Below are positions 51,510 through 60,278 of a stretch of DNA of 64,000 nt, one piece after another. The stretch comes from Telluribacter sp035998675 (GTDB taxonomy: Bacteria; Bacteroidota; Bacteroidia; Cytophagales; Spirosomataceae). The translations under genes were made by a program, and so were the position numbers. The stretch covers positions 165,067-229,066 of the forward strand of contig NZ_DASYHI010000014.1 of assembly GCF_035998675.1 (NCBI RefSeq). Direction: 5' to 3'. The notes below the pieces were generated by a model. The model worked only from the letters and a program-made list of their open reading frames with translations. It had not been told where the DNA came from and searched no databases. Position 1 is the stretch's first letter. Each line of letters starts with the position of its first letter.

Positions 51510-52745
51510 TTATTTCTTAGAGATCTTGTACAGTCTTCCCTGGTCGGTTACGGCGTATAGGGCACCGTCTTTTCCCTGGGTTACGTCGCGGAAGCGTTGC
51601 ATCTGATCAGCCAGCAGCCGCTCTTCGCCTATCACGCGGTTGTTGTCAAGTACCAGTCGTGCAATATGCATACCGCTCAGGGAACCAATGAAAAGGTTGT
51701 TTTTCCACTCGGGTATCTGGTTGCCGGTGTAGAAGGTCATACCGCTGGGCGACACCGATGGGTCCCAATAGTACACGGGCTGCTCGAGGCCTGGCTTCTG
51801 CTGGGTGTTTTCACCTACTTTTTTACCGCTATATTCGATACCATAGGTAATGGTGGGCCAGCCGTAGTTTTTGCCGGCCTCGATCCGGTTTAGCTCATCT
51901 CCGCCGCGCGGACCAAATTCATTCTCCCACAGGTCGCCGGTAACGGGGTGGAAAGCCAGTCCCTGCACGTTACGGTGGCCATACGAGTACAACTCAGGAC
52001 GGGCGTCATCCTTTTTCATAAAGGGGTTACCGGCTACGGGCTTGCCGTCGGTAGTAATCCGAATTACCTTACCCAGGCCCGACTCCAGCGACTGCGCCTG
52101 AGGGCGGGTAGCCAGGTCAGAGCGCTCACCGGTACTTACAATCAGGTTGCCCTGTTTGTCAAAAAGGATACGTCCGCCGTAGTGGAGGTTACCCTTGTAG
52201 TAGGGTGTAGCGCGGTAGATTACCGTAGCGTTTTCAATCTTTTGATCATCAGCCGAAAGTTTTCCTTTGGCTACGGCCGTAAGGTTGCCCTCTTCCGTAG
52301 GCTCGGAGAAAGTCCAGTATACCATGCGGTTGCTGCTGAAGTTAGGATCGACCGTAATACCGAGTAGTCCGCCCTGGCCTTTGTGGTGTACTTCGGGCAG
52401 GCCCGTGATGGGTTCGCTCAGCTTGCCATCCTGTGTTACAATGCGCAGGTTACCTGCCTTTTCGGTCAGGATGAGGCGACCGTCCGGCATACTCGTAATA
52501 GCCCAGGGAAATTTGAGTTCCTCGGTCAGTACCTTCCCTTCGTAGGGAGTAGTGGTTTTTATACCGGCTACCCGAGTCTGGCCTTTAAAGGCGGGCGTGT
52601 TATTAGGCGAGTTGGCCTCCTTGGTTTCAACGGGGGGCTGGTTGCCAGCCTTAGCGGAGGCGGAGCCATTCTGAGCGAAAGTAAAAGTACAGGCACTCAA
52701 AGCCAGCGCGGCGGCTGTAGTGTACAGTGAAATAGATTTTGTCAT
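51510..52745 (-). CDS. PQQ-dependent sugar dehydrogenase, second copy
   Basis: 411 residues. The N-terminus is a signal peptide (ALALSACTFTFAQ). Propeller motifs: LKFPWAITSMPDGRLILTEK, GLLGITVDPNFSSNRMVYWT, LHYGGRILFDKQGNLIVSTG, SYGHRNVQGLAFHPVTGDLW, and GKNYGWPTITYGIEYSGKKV. This is the aldose sugar dehydrogenase (Asd) group and more canonical than the copy at 39182-40531. A soluble periplasmic quinoprotein oxidising aldoses is expected, provided PQQ is available. No pqq genes are in the window. Confidence 0.9.
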   Translation of the reverse strand: MTKSISLYTTAAALALSACTFTFAQNGSASAKAGNQPPVETKEANSPNNTPAFKGQTRVAGIKTTTPYEGKVLTEELKFPWAITSMPDGRLILTEKAGNLRIVTQDGKLSEPITGLPEVHHKGQGGLLGITVDPNFSSNRMVYWTFSEPTEEGNLTAVAKGKLSADDQKIENATVIYRATPYYKGNLHYGGRILFDKQGNLIVSTGERSDLATRPQAQSLESGLGKVIRITTDGKPVAGNPFMKKDDARPELYSYGHRNVQGLAFHPVTGDLWENEFGPRGGDELNRIEAGKNYGWPTITYGIEYSGKKVGENTQQKPGLEQPVYYWDPSVSPSGMTFYTGNQIPEWKNNLFIGSLSGMHIARLVLDNNRVIGEERLLADQMQRFRDVTQGKDGALYAVTDQGRLYKISKK

Positions 52746-52811
52746 GGTTTCTGGGGTTATCAGGCTTCCTAATAAAGTTGTAAATATAAGTACTTAGGCG
52801 GCGATTGTCTA

Positions 52812-53831
52812 CTATACCCCCTCAACCGACCTCTTCCCAGACAGGATGGCCCTAATTTCGGTCAGTTCCTGCTCCGTAAACTGCAGGTTCTGCAGGCACT
52901 GCAGCGAATCGGTGATCTGCTGCGGCTTGCTTACGCCGAGTATGACAGAGGTAATCCGCGGGTCTTTCAGCACCCACGACAGGGCCATCTGCGCCAGGTT
53001 TTGTCCGCGCCGGGCGGCTACTTCGTTAAGTCTGATGGCCTTGTCTACTTTTTCTTCTGTAATCTGCCCTTCTTCAATGGCTCCATTGCCCCGGTGGGTA
53101 GCCGCGCGGGAGTCGGTCGGTATGCCCTTCAGGTACTTGTTGGTCAGCAGGCCCTGCTCGAGGGAAGAAAACGGAATGCAGCCTACACCTTTCTGTTCCA
53201 GTACATCCAGTAGTCCATCTTCTACCCAGCGGTCAAACATCGAGTACCGGGGCTGGTGAATGAGGCAGGGGGTACCTAACTGCTTCAGCAGGTCCACGGC
53301 CTTAGCCGTTTCAGCGGGCTGGTAGCTGCTGATACCTACATACAAGGCCTTGCCCTGGCGTACGATATGGTCCAGAGCGGTCATGGTTTCTTCCAGCGGC
53401 GTGTGCGGGTCGGGGCGGTGGTGGTAGTAGATATCCACGTAATCCAGTCCCATCCGCTTCAGGCTCTGATCCAGACTAGCCACCAGGTACTTGCGCGACC
53501 CCCAATTGCCATAGGGGCCTTCCCACATGGGCCAGCCCGCCTTGGTAGAAATCACCAGCTCATCGCGGTACCTCTGGAAATCGTCTTTGTAAATCCGGCC
53601 GAAGACTTCCTCGGCGGAGCCCGGCGGTGGACCGTAGTTGTTGGCCAGGTCAAAGTGGGTGATACCCTTGTCAAAGGCCAGCCGCAGCATGGCGCGGGCG
53701 TTCTCAAGGCTGTCTATATGGCCAAAGTTATGCCAGAGACCCAGCGACAGGGCCGGTAGCATCAAGCCACTGTTTCCGCAGCGCCGGTAGGTCATATCCT
53801 GGTAGCGTTGCGGAGAAGGTAAGTACGTCAT
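52812..53831 (-). CDS. Aldo/keto reductase (YghZ-type)
   Basis: 339 residues. The aldo/keto reductase fold has the catalytic Tyr in HFDLANNYGPPPGSAEEV, Lys in LVISTKAGWPMW, His in DIYYHHRPDPHTPLEET, and NADPH-binding VILGVSKPQQI near the C-terminus. The long PPPGSAEE and GPYGNWGSRKYL inserts are those of YghZ, an L-glyceraldehyde 3-phosphate reductase related to potassium channel beta subunits. Cytoplasmic. It is 66 bp upstream-separated from the sugar dehydrogenase, which follows on the same strand. Confidence 0.9.
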   Translation of the reverse strand: MTYLPSPQRYQDMTYRRCGNSGLMLPALSLGLWHNFGHIDSLENARAMLRLAFDKGITHFDLANNYGPPPGSAEEVFGRIYKDDFQRYRDELVISTKAGWPMWEGPYGNWGSRKYLVASLDQSLKRMGLDYVDIYYHHRPDPHTPLEETMTALDHIVRQGKALYVGISSYQPAETAKAVDLLKQLGTPCLIHQPRYSMFDRWVEDGLLDVLEQKGVGCIPFSSLEQGLLTNKYLKGIPTDSRAATHRGNGAIEEGQITEEKVDKAIRLNEVAARRGQNLAQMALSWVLKDPRITSVILGVSKPQQITDSLQCLQNLQFTEQELTEIRAILSGKRSVEGV

Positions 53832-54208
53832 GAGTAACTATGGGTTTGGTAGGGTGTAAAAAAGCAGCGTCGTCCGGTACTCCATAGGGCACTGCTGCAC
53901 AAAGGTCCGAAAAGGGGAGATCACCACGCATTGAACCAGGACAAGAAATGGCTGTTCCCTATATTCGGAAGTTGTTTCTACACGTAAGTAGCTGAACCCC
54001 CATTGGCAGCAGGATGTTTCAGAATATTCATTTCTACTTTGCCTCCTGTCTGGGCATCACCCCCGAGAGTAAGCTCCGTAAGTAGCCGGTGAGTAAGGAA
54101 GGGGAGTAGGGGAGACTAGGTACTATTTTACAGCTTACTTGCAGCTAACGTGTCAGGTTCATCGGGAGAAGTTAAGTCTACAATTTATCAGGCCTGCCAA
54201 ACCAGTAA
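53832..54208. other. 377-bp region with no intact gene
   Basis: Between the aldo/keto reductase and the NAD epimerase-like gene. On the minus strand a short frame from about 54080 to a TAG at 53978-53980 ends with GGKVEMNILKHPAANGG, which looks protein-like but is too short to name and may be a gene remnant. Otherwise nothing is seen. Confidence 0.4.
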
Positions 54209-55111
54209 TTAGTCTATTTTCAGGTACTTCCGCCAGTTATGTTGTTCTTGGAATCCCAGAACTTCACGGATTTTACGATTTGAAAATAAGGCTTCGTGTT
54301 CTTCCAGGTCACGGGTAATAGGTACACCCGGGAAAAACTGTTCAGCCAATTCCTTGCTGGGGATAATGGCACCGTTGTGATCGTTTCCGGCATTGAAGAT
54401 CTGAAAGCCAAGGCCATCTTTTTTCAGACACAGATCCACAATCTGTCCCAGGTCACGCGCATCAATATAGCAGAACGCATTTCGGCGGCGCACTTCGGGG
54501 TTTTTGAAATAATGCGGAAACAGCTCGGCGTATTCGTGCGGCTCAATCACATTTCCGATACGAAGGGCATACATATCAAAGCCTGACCGTCGCTGGAAGC
54601 TGCGCGCCGTTTGCTCATTCACCACCTTCGATAATCCATAGCTATCCATGGGATCAACATCATAATCCTCCTCCAAAGGCAGCGCCTTAGGGTCGGTTTT
54701 GCCGTCTGAAAAACAGATACCGTAGGTAGTCTCCGACGACGCAATAATAATCTTTTTAATGCCAAGCTTAACCGCCGCTTCAATCACATTGTAGGTACCT
54801 ATAGTGTTGACCCGAAACGTTTCATTATCCGGTTTGATCAGGATCCGGGGCTCAGCCGCAAAATGTACTACAGCATCAAATCGGGGTACGCCATTACCCG
54901 GTTCCAACTCATCTAATCCGGCATACGAACTCATGGCGTTAAACATTTGTCCGGAATCCGTAATATCAGCGATCAGATTATCCACCCCCGGGTAGTCCAA
55001 AGGTACCTGATCTACATTCATCACTCTATGTCCCTGGTCGAGCAGGTAAGGTATCACGTGCTTTCCTGCTTTTCCCGATCCCCCCGTAAATAGTATTCGC
55101 ATTTTAGTCAT
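54209..55111 (-). CDS. NAD-dependent epimerase/dehydratase (possible acid-sugar dehydrogenase)
   Basis: 300 residues, extended SDR. ILFTGGSGKAGKHVIPYLLD is the nucleotide loop, AVVHFAAEPRILIKPDNETF and NTIGTYNVIEAAVKLGIKKI follow, and the active site is ASSETTYGICF with MDSYGLSKVVNEQ (Tyr/Lys pair). Next to a DUF1537 kinase, PdxA2 and KdgT it could be the DenD-like enzyme that oxidises D-erythronate before phosphorylation, but DenD and ordinary sugar epimerases are hard to tell apart by eye. An AAGGA element lies 6 nt before the ATG at 55109-55111. A terminator separates it from pdxA2. Confidence 0.8.
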   Translation of the reverse strand: MTKMRILFTGGSGKAGKHVIPYLLDQGHRVMNVDQVPLDYPGVDNLIADITDSGQMFNAMSSYAGLDELEPGNGVPRFDAVVHFAAEPRILIKPDNETFRVNTIGTYNVIEAAVKLGIKKIIIASSETTYGICFSDGKTDPKALPLEEDYDVDPMDSYGLSKVVNEQTARSFQRRSGFDMYALRIGNVIEPHEYAELFPHYFKNPEVRRRNAFCYIDARDLGQIVDLCLKKDGLGFQIFNAGNDHNGAIIPSKELAEQFFPGVPITRDLEEHEALFSNRKIREVLGFQEQHNWRKYLKID

Positions 55112-55244
55112 GTATTGTCCTTTTTGATAAAGATTTTATTTTTATCAGCAAAGAAACTGTTTGCTGTCAATTCCATGTCAGTCCTTTACACAATTAATGG
55201 TCACAAAGGCAGGAATAATGGCATCCTATATTCCTTAACAAAAA

Positions 55245-55275
55245 AACCGTTTAGGAAGCTTTGTCCTAAACGGTT
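55245..55275 (-). terminator. Terminator of the acid-sugar operon
   Basis: A 12-bp perfect stem (AACCGTTTAGGA / TCCTAAACGGTT) with a 7-nt loop, followed on the minus strand by seven T. It is 8 bp after the PdxA2 stop codon. Confidence 0.9.
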
Positions 55276-55282
55276 CTCAAGA

Positions 55283-56287
55283 TTATAATGAATGCTTCGG
55301 GGCAAGTTCAACGGCCTGGCGCAATGCTTCAACCAAACTCATTTCGTCTGCCTTGCCTGTGCCGGCAATATCAAATGCTGTACCATGGTCCACGCTCGTA
55401 CGGATGATTGGCAAGCCAACGGTAATATTAACGCCTGACTCCAACCCCAGAACCTTAATTGGGGCATGTCCCTGGTCATGGTACATCGCCACAACAATAT
55501 CAAAATCACCTCGTCTGGCCCGGAAGAACAATGTATCAGCTGGAAGCGGCCCCTGAACATCGATGCCTTGAGCCACCGCTTTTTTTACGGCAGGGATGAC
55601 CTTTTCTTCTTCCTCCCCGTAGCCGAACAGGCCGTTTTCGCCAGCATGCGGATTAATACCGCAGACCGCTATCTTTGGATTTGTAATGCCGGCTTTCGAT
55701 AACGTATCATGCGCCAATTGGATAACGTGGAAAACACGTTCCGGATTAATCATATTAACTGCATCGATTATGCCGACATGAGTGGTAACATGAATAACTT
55801 TCAAGTCTGGCGCAGATAGCATCATCGAGTAATCTTTCGTGCCGGTTAATTCTGCCAGAATTTCAGTATGCCCCGGATACATATGCCCGCCCTTTTGCAA
55901 CGCTTCTTTGTTTAAGGGGGCTGTGCAAATAGCGTCTATTTCTTTTGCGTTCGCCAGGCTGATAGCTTTCGCCAGGTATTGGAATGCGGCATTGCCGGCT
56001 TCGGCTGATACCTGGCCGATTGGAAGATCAGCCGACAGTAAATCTAAATTTAGGCAATCAATTGCTTCTTTTTCAAAATTTGCTTCAGCAGGATTTGTGA
56101 TGCGGCGAATCTCTTTCGTACTGCCGGTAAATCCCTTCGCGCGTTCCAAAATCAGCGCGTCGCCAATGACGAATGACCGGCTCGTTTCATGAACAAGGTC
56201 GTGTTCAAAGCTTTTTAAAATAATTTCAGGGCCGACACCGGCAGCGTCTCCCATTGTAATTCCAATAACTGGTTTATATGCTCCCAT
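55283..56287 (-). CDS. pdxA2: PdxA2-type 4-phospho-acid-sugar dehydrogenase
   Basis: 334 residues. PdxA fold: VIGITMGDAAGVGPEIILKS, HMYPGHTEILAELTGTKDYS, VTTHVGIIDAVNMI, VCGINPHAGENGLFGYGEEE, and VAMYHDQGHAPIKVLGLESG with metal-binding His residues. Next to a DUF1537 kinase and KdgT it is best called PdxA2, which oxidises and decarboxylates 4-phospho-D-threonate or -erythronate to dihydroxyacetone phosphate and CO2, rather than the vitamin B6 enzyme. It overlaps the kinase gene by 14 bp and has AGGAG 9 nt before the ATG. Confidence 0.9.
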   Translation of the reverse strand: MGAYKPVIGITMGDAAGVGPEIILKSFEHDLVHETSRSFVIGDALILERAKGFTGSTKEIRRITNPAEANFEKEAIDCLNLDLLSADLPIGQVSAEAGNAAFQYLAKAISLANAKEIDAICTAPLNKEALQKGGHMYPGHTEILAELTGTKDYSMMLSAPDLKVIHVTTHVGIIDAVNMINPERVFHVIQLAHDTLSKAGITNPKIAVCGINPHAGENGLFGYGEEEEKVIPAVKKAVAQGIDVQGPLPADTLFFRARRGDFDIVVAMYHDQGHAPIKVLGLESGVNITVGLPIIRTSVDHGTAFDIAGTGKADEMSLVEALRQAVELAPKHSL

Positions 56288-57569
56288 GCAATCCTGCTCC
56301 TATTAAATAATCGACGGCATTGGCCAGAGAATTTTTGTTTCCAAATCCCCCTGCTTTTGTAATCGCTACTAAATCTCTATTATTATAATGTACTATTCCC
56401 AAAGGTACCCCGGATTCCACTTCAAAGCAGAGCTCCATGTCCCAAATGCCCAGCACGTTGCAAATAGCCTTGGCAGTGTCGCCGCCCGTCATGAGGAGGG
56501 CGTCGAATGCTGCTAACTTTAAAGCAGATGCCACCAGCTGTCCCAGGCCTTGTGAAATTCTTTTGCCAGTTTGAAGGACCGGCGAGTTGTTTTCCCTGGC
56601 CCAATTACTCACTTTATCCCGGTTTATTTGTGAACCACTAACATAAATAACTGCGCTGTCCCATTGGCCGGAATCGGCCAAAGTTGCTACTTCCCGCCCG
56701 GCCTGTACCGGATCTTTTAACAACTCTACCGGATCTATTTGGAACATTCTTGTTGCCGGTCTGGCTTGCAATACTTCTAATTGTTCTTGCGTTTTACCCG
56801 ATAAACTGCCGGAAACCACTAATATTTTGCCAATGGGTTGCAAGCAGAAATCTGCTTGCTCGGCACGGACCAAACCAGAATACAAATAGTTGATCATTCC
56901 CGCCGAACCTGCCCATCCGACGGAAAGAGTTAAGTTTGTCCCAATTTGTGCGAGCATTGCGAAATCTTCGACTTTCACTACGTCGCAAATAATCCAATTT
57001 ACGCCCGACTTTACTTGTTCAAGTACCCAACATTCCGGATTGGCTGCATGCAAAATGTTACGACTTAAAACAGCCGTTTGGGTGCTTTCAGAAGCGAGTA
57101 AATCTGGGATATAGCTGTGGAGGACGGGTGTTTTTGGGTCTTCTGCAAATTCGGTTTCCGTCACCGGAATGCCGTTGACGTATAACTTTCCTCCCTCTAC
57201 AGTCCGCCCCATATCTGGAAATGCAGGCGTGATAAATAGTACTTCAACCGCTGCCGCATCCTGCATGGCTTTCAATTCAGTAGCTACATTTCCGCGAAGC
57301 GTGGAATCGATTTTTTTATAGAAGGACGTGACACCCAATTTTTTCAACCTTTCAATGGCCTGATGCACTACCTGATAAGCATCTCTTGCCTCCATAGCCC
57401 GACTATCGGTATCTACAATCCACACGTCAATATCCGGATCCACGGCAATAGCATGATCAGCGGGATCCGCTAGAAGCACTCGTGATTTAAGGCCTTTTTG
57501 CGCCAGCCGAACCCCGCTATCGTTTGCACCGGTAAAATCATCAGCAATAATGCCGACCCTGATTGCCAT
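56274..57569 (-). CDS. DUF1537 four-carbon acid-sugar kinase (DtnK-like)
   Basis: 431 residues. N-terminal domain opens RVGIIADDFTGANDSGVRLA and contains WIVDTDSRAMEARDAYQVVH, FYKKIDSTLRGNVATEL, and FITPAFPDMGRTVEGGKLYV; C-terminal domain has LLMTGGDTAKAICNVLG, the ATP-binding GGDT motif of the family, and GFGNKNSLANAVDYL. DUF1537 kinases phosphorylate D-threonate, D-erythronate or related acids; with PdxA2 beside it D-threonate is most likely. The RBS AGGAGG stands 7 nt before the ATG. Confidence 0.92.
   Translation of the reverse strand: MAIRVGIIADDFTGANDSGVRLAQKGLKSRVLLADPADHAIAVDPDIDVWIVDTDSRAMEARDAYQVVHQAIERLKKLGVTSFYKKIDSTLRGNVATELKAMQDAAAVEVLFITPAFPDMGRTVEGGKLYVNGIPVTETEFAEDPKTPVLHSYIPDLLASESTQTAVLSRNILHAANPECWVLEQVKSGVNWIICDVVKVEDFAMLAQIGTNLTLSVGWAGSAGMINYLYSGLVRAEQADFCLQPIGKILVVSGSLSGKTQEQLEVLQARPATRMFQIDPVELLKDPVQAGREVATLADSGQWDSAVIYVSGSQINRDKVSNWARENNSPVLQTGKRISQGLGQLVASALKLAAFDALLMTGGDTAKAICNVLGIWDMELCFEVESGVPLGIVHYNNRDLVAITKAGGFGNKNSLANAVDYLIGAGLHGSI
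56297..56301 (-). promoter_or_regulatory. Shine-Dalgarno of pdxA2
   Basis: AGGAG on the minus strand, 9 nt before the ATG at 56285-56287. Unusual in this window, where native genes lack such elements. Confidence 0.75.
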
Positions 57570-57576
57570 GCTCTTA

Positions 57577-57582
57577 CCTCCT
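57577..57582 (-). promoter_or_regulatory. Shine-Dalgarno of the DUF1537 kinase gene
   Basis: A full AGGAGG on the minus strand, 7 nt before the ATG at 57567-57569 and directly after the kdgT stop codon. It supports translational coupling and an origin from an SD-using genome. Confidence 0.85.
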
Positions 57583-58575
57583 CTAAACCTCTTTTTTCAA
57601 GAGGCTGCCGTTAACAAACATAAAACCTCGTCGTTCCAGGCGTTTGACTAAAAACGCAATATATAACGGCAGTAAAATAGCCGTCGTTACGGTTGAAGCC
57701 GCCACCTGCACCGTTGCAATATCCACCATGGGGGCGAAGGTTACATTGGCTGCAGCAATTGCCGCTGGCGTCGCTACTGCATTGCCGGCCGTTGAGCCTT
57801 CTGCAACTCCAACAATCGGATTCCATTTCAAGGCTTTAAAGATAAAGTACCCTGCCGTTCCCGTAATGAATACGGTCATTAAGCCTAAAAGAATTCCGCC
57901 CAGCCCACCTTGAATGATCGCGTTAAAGTCAATACTCATCCCAAGAGCAAAGGCAAAAAACGGAATTAGTAGCATACTTCCCTTATCCAGGAATAAGCGC
58001 ATGTCTTCGTCCAGGTTTCCAAGTATCATTCCGACTAGAATTGGCAACAGAACGGCAATAAAAGCAATCGGAGAGAACAAACCTTCAACAAATCCCATAG
58101 ATCCGAAAAAGACCAAAGCAACCATTGTCAAAAACGGTCCATCGTTCAAAGCTAATAGAGAATAAGCCGCGCGGTCTTCCTCACTACCATATTGGCCCAC
58201 CAGCGCCATATATAACCCACCGTTGCTGTTGGTCATAGCAGCAATAACCGCAATGGGCGCAATGCCAAGCCATAGGCCACTATCACTGACAAACATGTAA
58301 GCAATAAGTCCAACCGCTGCACCGACCACCCATTTTGTCGTAAGTAAGGTTGCTCCCTTGGCAAGGGATACACCAAACATTTTTACATTAATTTGCGCAC
58401 CGGTACACAATAAGAATAATGCGATAAGAGCGCTTGCGCTATTGACGAAAAGTGCTTCTGTAAATCCGCCAATGCGAAGCAGATTTGGAGCAAGAGTATT
58501 TATTGTAGCTGCTAAAAGCAATGGAACGACCATCAGTCCGCCCGGAATGCGATCGAGGGTTGCTTTAATCTTCAT
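57583..58575 (-). CDS. kdgT: KdgT-family 2-keto-3-deoxygluconate/acid-sugar permease
   Basis: 330 residues, about ten membrane segments. Family features are IKATLDRIPGGLMVVPLLLA at the start, LFLLCTGAQINVKMFGVSLA, IAVIAAMTNSNGGLYMALVG, and VGVAEGSTAGNAVATPAAIA in the C-terminal half. KdgT permeases import 2-keto-3-deoxygluconate and related acid sugars by proton symport. In front of a DUF1537 kinase and PdxA2 the substrate is more likely threonate or erythronate. First gene of the operon; 60 bp separate it from the native-looking amidohydrolase. Confidence 0.9.
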   Translation of the reverse strand: MKIKATLDRIPGGLMVVPLLLAATINTLAPNLLRIGGFTEALFVNSASALIALFLLCTGAQINVKMFGVSLAKGATLLTTKWVVGAAVGLIAYMFVSDSGLWLGIAPIAVIAAMTNSNGGLYMALVGQYGSEEDRAAYSLLALNDGPFLTMVALVFFGSMGFVEGLFSPIAFIAVLLPILVGMILGNLDEDMRLFLDKGSMLLIPFFAFALGMSIDFNAIIQGGLGGILLGLMTVFITGTAGYFIFKALKWNPIVGVAEGSTAGNAVATPAAIAAANVTFAPMVDIATVQVAASTVTTAILLPLYIAFLVKRLERRGFMFVNGSLLKKEV

Positions 58576-58635
58576 TATTCGTTCCGTCTTTTCTTTATTT
58601 TTAGAAAACGCATTTAAATATCACTTATGAAACAT

Positions 58636-59991
58636 CTACTTCTCCTGCTTCTTCAACTCACCCTGAATGAAGCTCTTTGGCAGCCAGCGGTTGTTTAGTA
58701 GTACCCCCTCTATGCGACGGGTCTGGCCGATATCCAGTAAGGGGTTTCCTTCCAATAGGACCAGGTCAGCTTCCTTACCCACCGTGATGGTACCCATGTC
58801 GTTGGAGCGGCCCAGGTACTCGGCTACATTGACGGTACCCGTCCGGAGGGCCTGGTAAGGAGTGAGGCCGGAGTCGACCAGGTACTGTAGTTCGTGGTGT
58901 ACCGAGAAGCCGGGTACGTTAAACACCTGCGGACCGTCGGAGCCGAGCAGCAGGCCCACACCGTTCTGCTGGCAGGCCTTGATCAGGTCGCGGCGGAGCT
59001 TGAGGTAGTTGTTTATTTTATCCTTGTTATAAGCCGGATTGGCCTGTAGGTCCTGCTTGGTTTTGACCCAGCTACTACGGGTCTTGGGGTTCATGTATAC
59101 CATTTCGGGAGCGTTGTTAAGTACCTCTGGTGCAATGGGCGACAGCCAGCGTTCGGCCAGGGCTTGCGTAGGTACTACCCATACCTTCTTCTCTTTAAGC
59201 GCCTGCATCAGCTTTGGGATCTGGCTACGATCGGCTTTATCGGCTACGTACATCCCAAAAAGGCCTATCTGCTTCTCATCCATGGATTCGATACCGGGTA
59301 CCATACCTTCTATGAAACCGTCGAGGTGGTCAATGGAGGAGTAGCCGGCATCAATGGCCCGCCATACTCCCACGTCAAACGACACGTGCCCCACAAAAGG
59401 AATCCCTACCTCCTTGGCGGTTTTGGCGACAGAGGCGAAGTTTTCGCGGGTCAGGCCGGGGTGTAGCTTCAGGTAGTCGTAGCCCGCCTGCTTCTGGGTC
59501 CGCACCATGTCGGCTCCCTGCGAAGGAATCTTTACGGAGTAGCCGTTGAAGGAAGGCCCCGTACTATAAAGGCGGGGACCGAGGAGTTCGCCTTTCCTGA
59601 GTTTTTCACGGACATCAAGGTGGAGGGGGTGCCCCAGCATACCGCGGATGGTGGTCACGCCATTGGAAATAAAAAGTGTAAGTACCTCTCTGATGGGGTC
59701 CATGTCATCGACCGGGGGTACGTGGGCGTGCATTTCGGCCAGGCCGGGCATGAGGTACTTGCCTTTGGCTTCTACTACCAGGGCATCTTTGCTGTAGGTA
59801 GTTTGAGCAGCGGGTGTAATGGCGGTTATTTTTCCATTTTTAACTACCACATTCTGATTAACAAGTACCCGTTCCTGGTCCATGGGTACTACGTTAACCT
59901 CCCGGAATACCAGCTCCCGGTCTTTCAGATCAGTTTGTGCCCGTAAAGGGAGCGTAACGATGAGTAGTAAGAGGCAGAGTAGTTTTTTCAT
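58636..59991 (-). CDS. Secreted amidohydrolase (imidazolonepropionase-like)
   Basis: 451 residues from the ATG at 59989-59991 (MKKLLCLLLLIVTLPLRAQ), a clear signal peptide; the upstream open frame to 60321 runs into fumC and is rejected. The metal site appears as MPGLAEMHAHVPPVDDMD (HxH), YDYLKLHPGL (Lys), PFVGHVSFDVG and SSIDHLDGFI (His residues), and LLLGSDGPQVF (Asp). GKEADLVLLEGNPLLDI is the usual C-terminal motif. It belongs to the amidohydrolase/dipeptidase-like superfamily of periplasmic enzymes; the substrate is unknown. Confidence 0.9.
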   Translation of the reverse strand: MKKLLCLLLLIVTLPLRAQTDLKDRELVFREVNVVPMDQERVLVNQNVVVKNGKITAITPAAQTTYSKDALVVEAKGKYLMPGLAEMHAHVPPVDDMDPIREVLTLFISNGVTTIRGMLGHPLHLDVREKLRKGELLGPRLYSTGPSFNGYSVKIPSQGADMVRTQKQAGYDYLKLHPGLTRENFASVAKTAKEVGIPFVGHVSFDVGVWRAIDAGYSSIDHLDGFIEGMVPGIESMDEKQIGLFGMYVADKADRSQIPKLMQALKEKKVWVVPTQALAERWLSPIAPEVLNNAPEMVYMNPKTRSSWVKTKQDLQANPAYNKDKINNYLKLRRDLIKACQQNGVGLLLGSDGPQVFNVPGFSVHHELQYLVDSGLTPYQALRTGTVNVAEYLGRSNDMGTITVGKEADLVLLEGNPLLDIGQTRRIEGVLLNNRWLPKSFIQGELKKQEK

Positions 59992-60164
59992 AGCGGCGTA
60001 CAGAAATTTTAGTTTTACCAAAGAGTCAGGAGGAGTTTTGGCACATAGGAAATAAGAGTTTTTATAATGCTCCGTGGTACTCTGTGCAGTACTCATTGGC
60101 TCTGTGGTTAAAATAGAGTGGTAATAATCGTAACTAAGGTACTCAAATTCAGGAAAGCAAAAAA

Positions 60165-60184
60165 GCCCCGCCCAAAGGCGAGGC
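60165..60184 (-). terminator. Terminator of fumC
   Basis: An 8-bp stem (GCCCCGCC / GGCGAGGC, one wobble pair on the minus strand) with a 4-nt loop, followed on the minus strand by six T, 95 bp after the fumC stop. The 287 bp between fumC and the amidohydrolase otherwise show no gene. Confidence 0.75.
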
Positions 60185-60278
60185 CATTCATTGTCAAAAG
60201 GTGAACAGTTGATTCGGGGCTTTACTTTTCGGTTTTCAATTTCAGAATGTCGAAATACCCCTTTCCTCCATTCCTGCT

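Noticed and set aside
53728..53931. Minus-strand 67-codon frame before the aldo/keto reductase
   Set aside because: It overlaps the start of that gene in another frame and has no family character.
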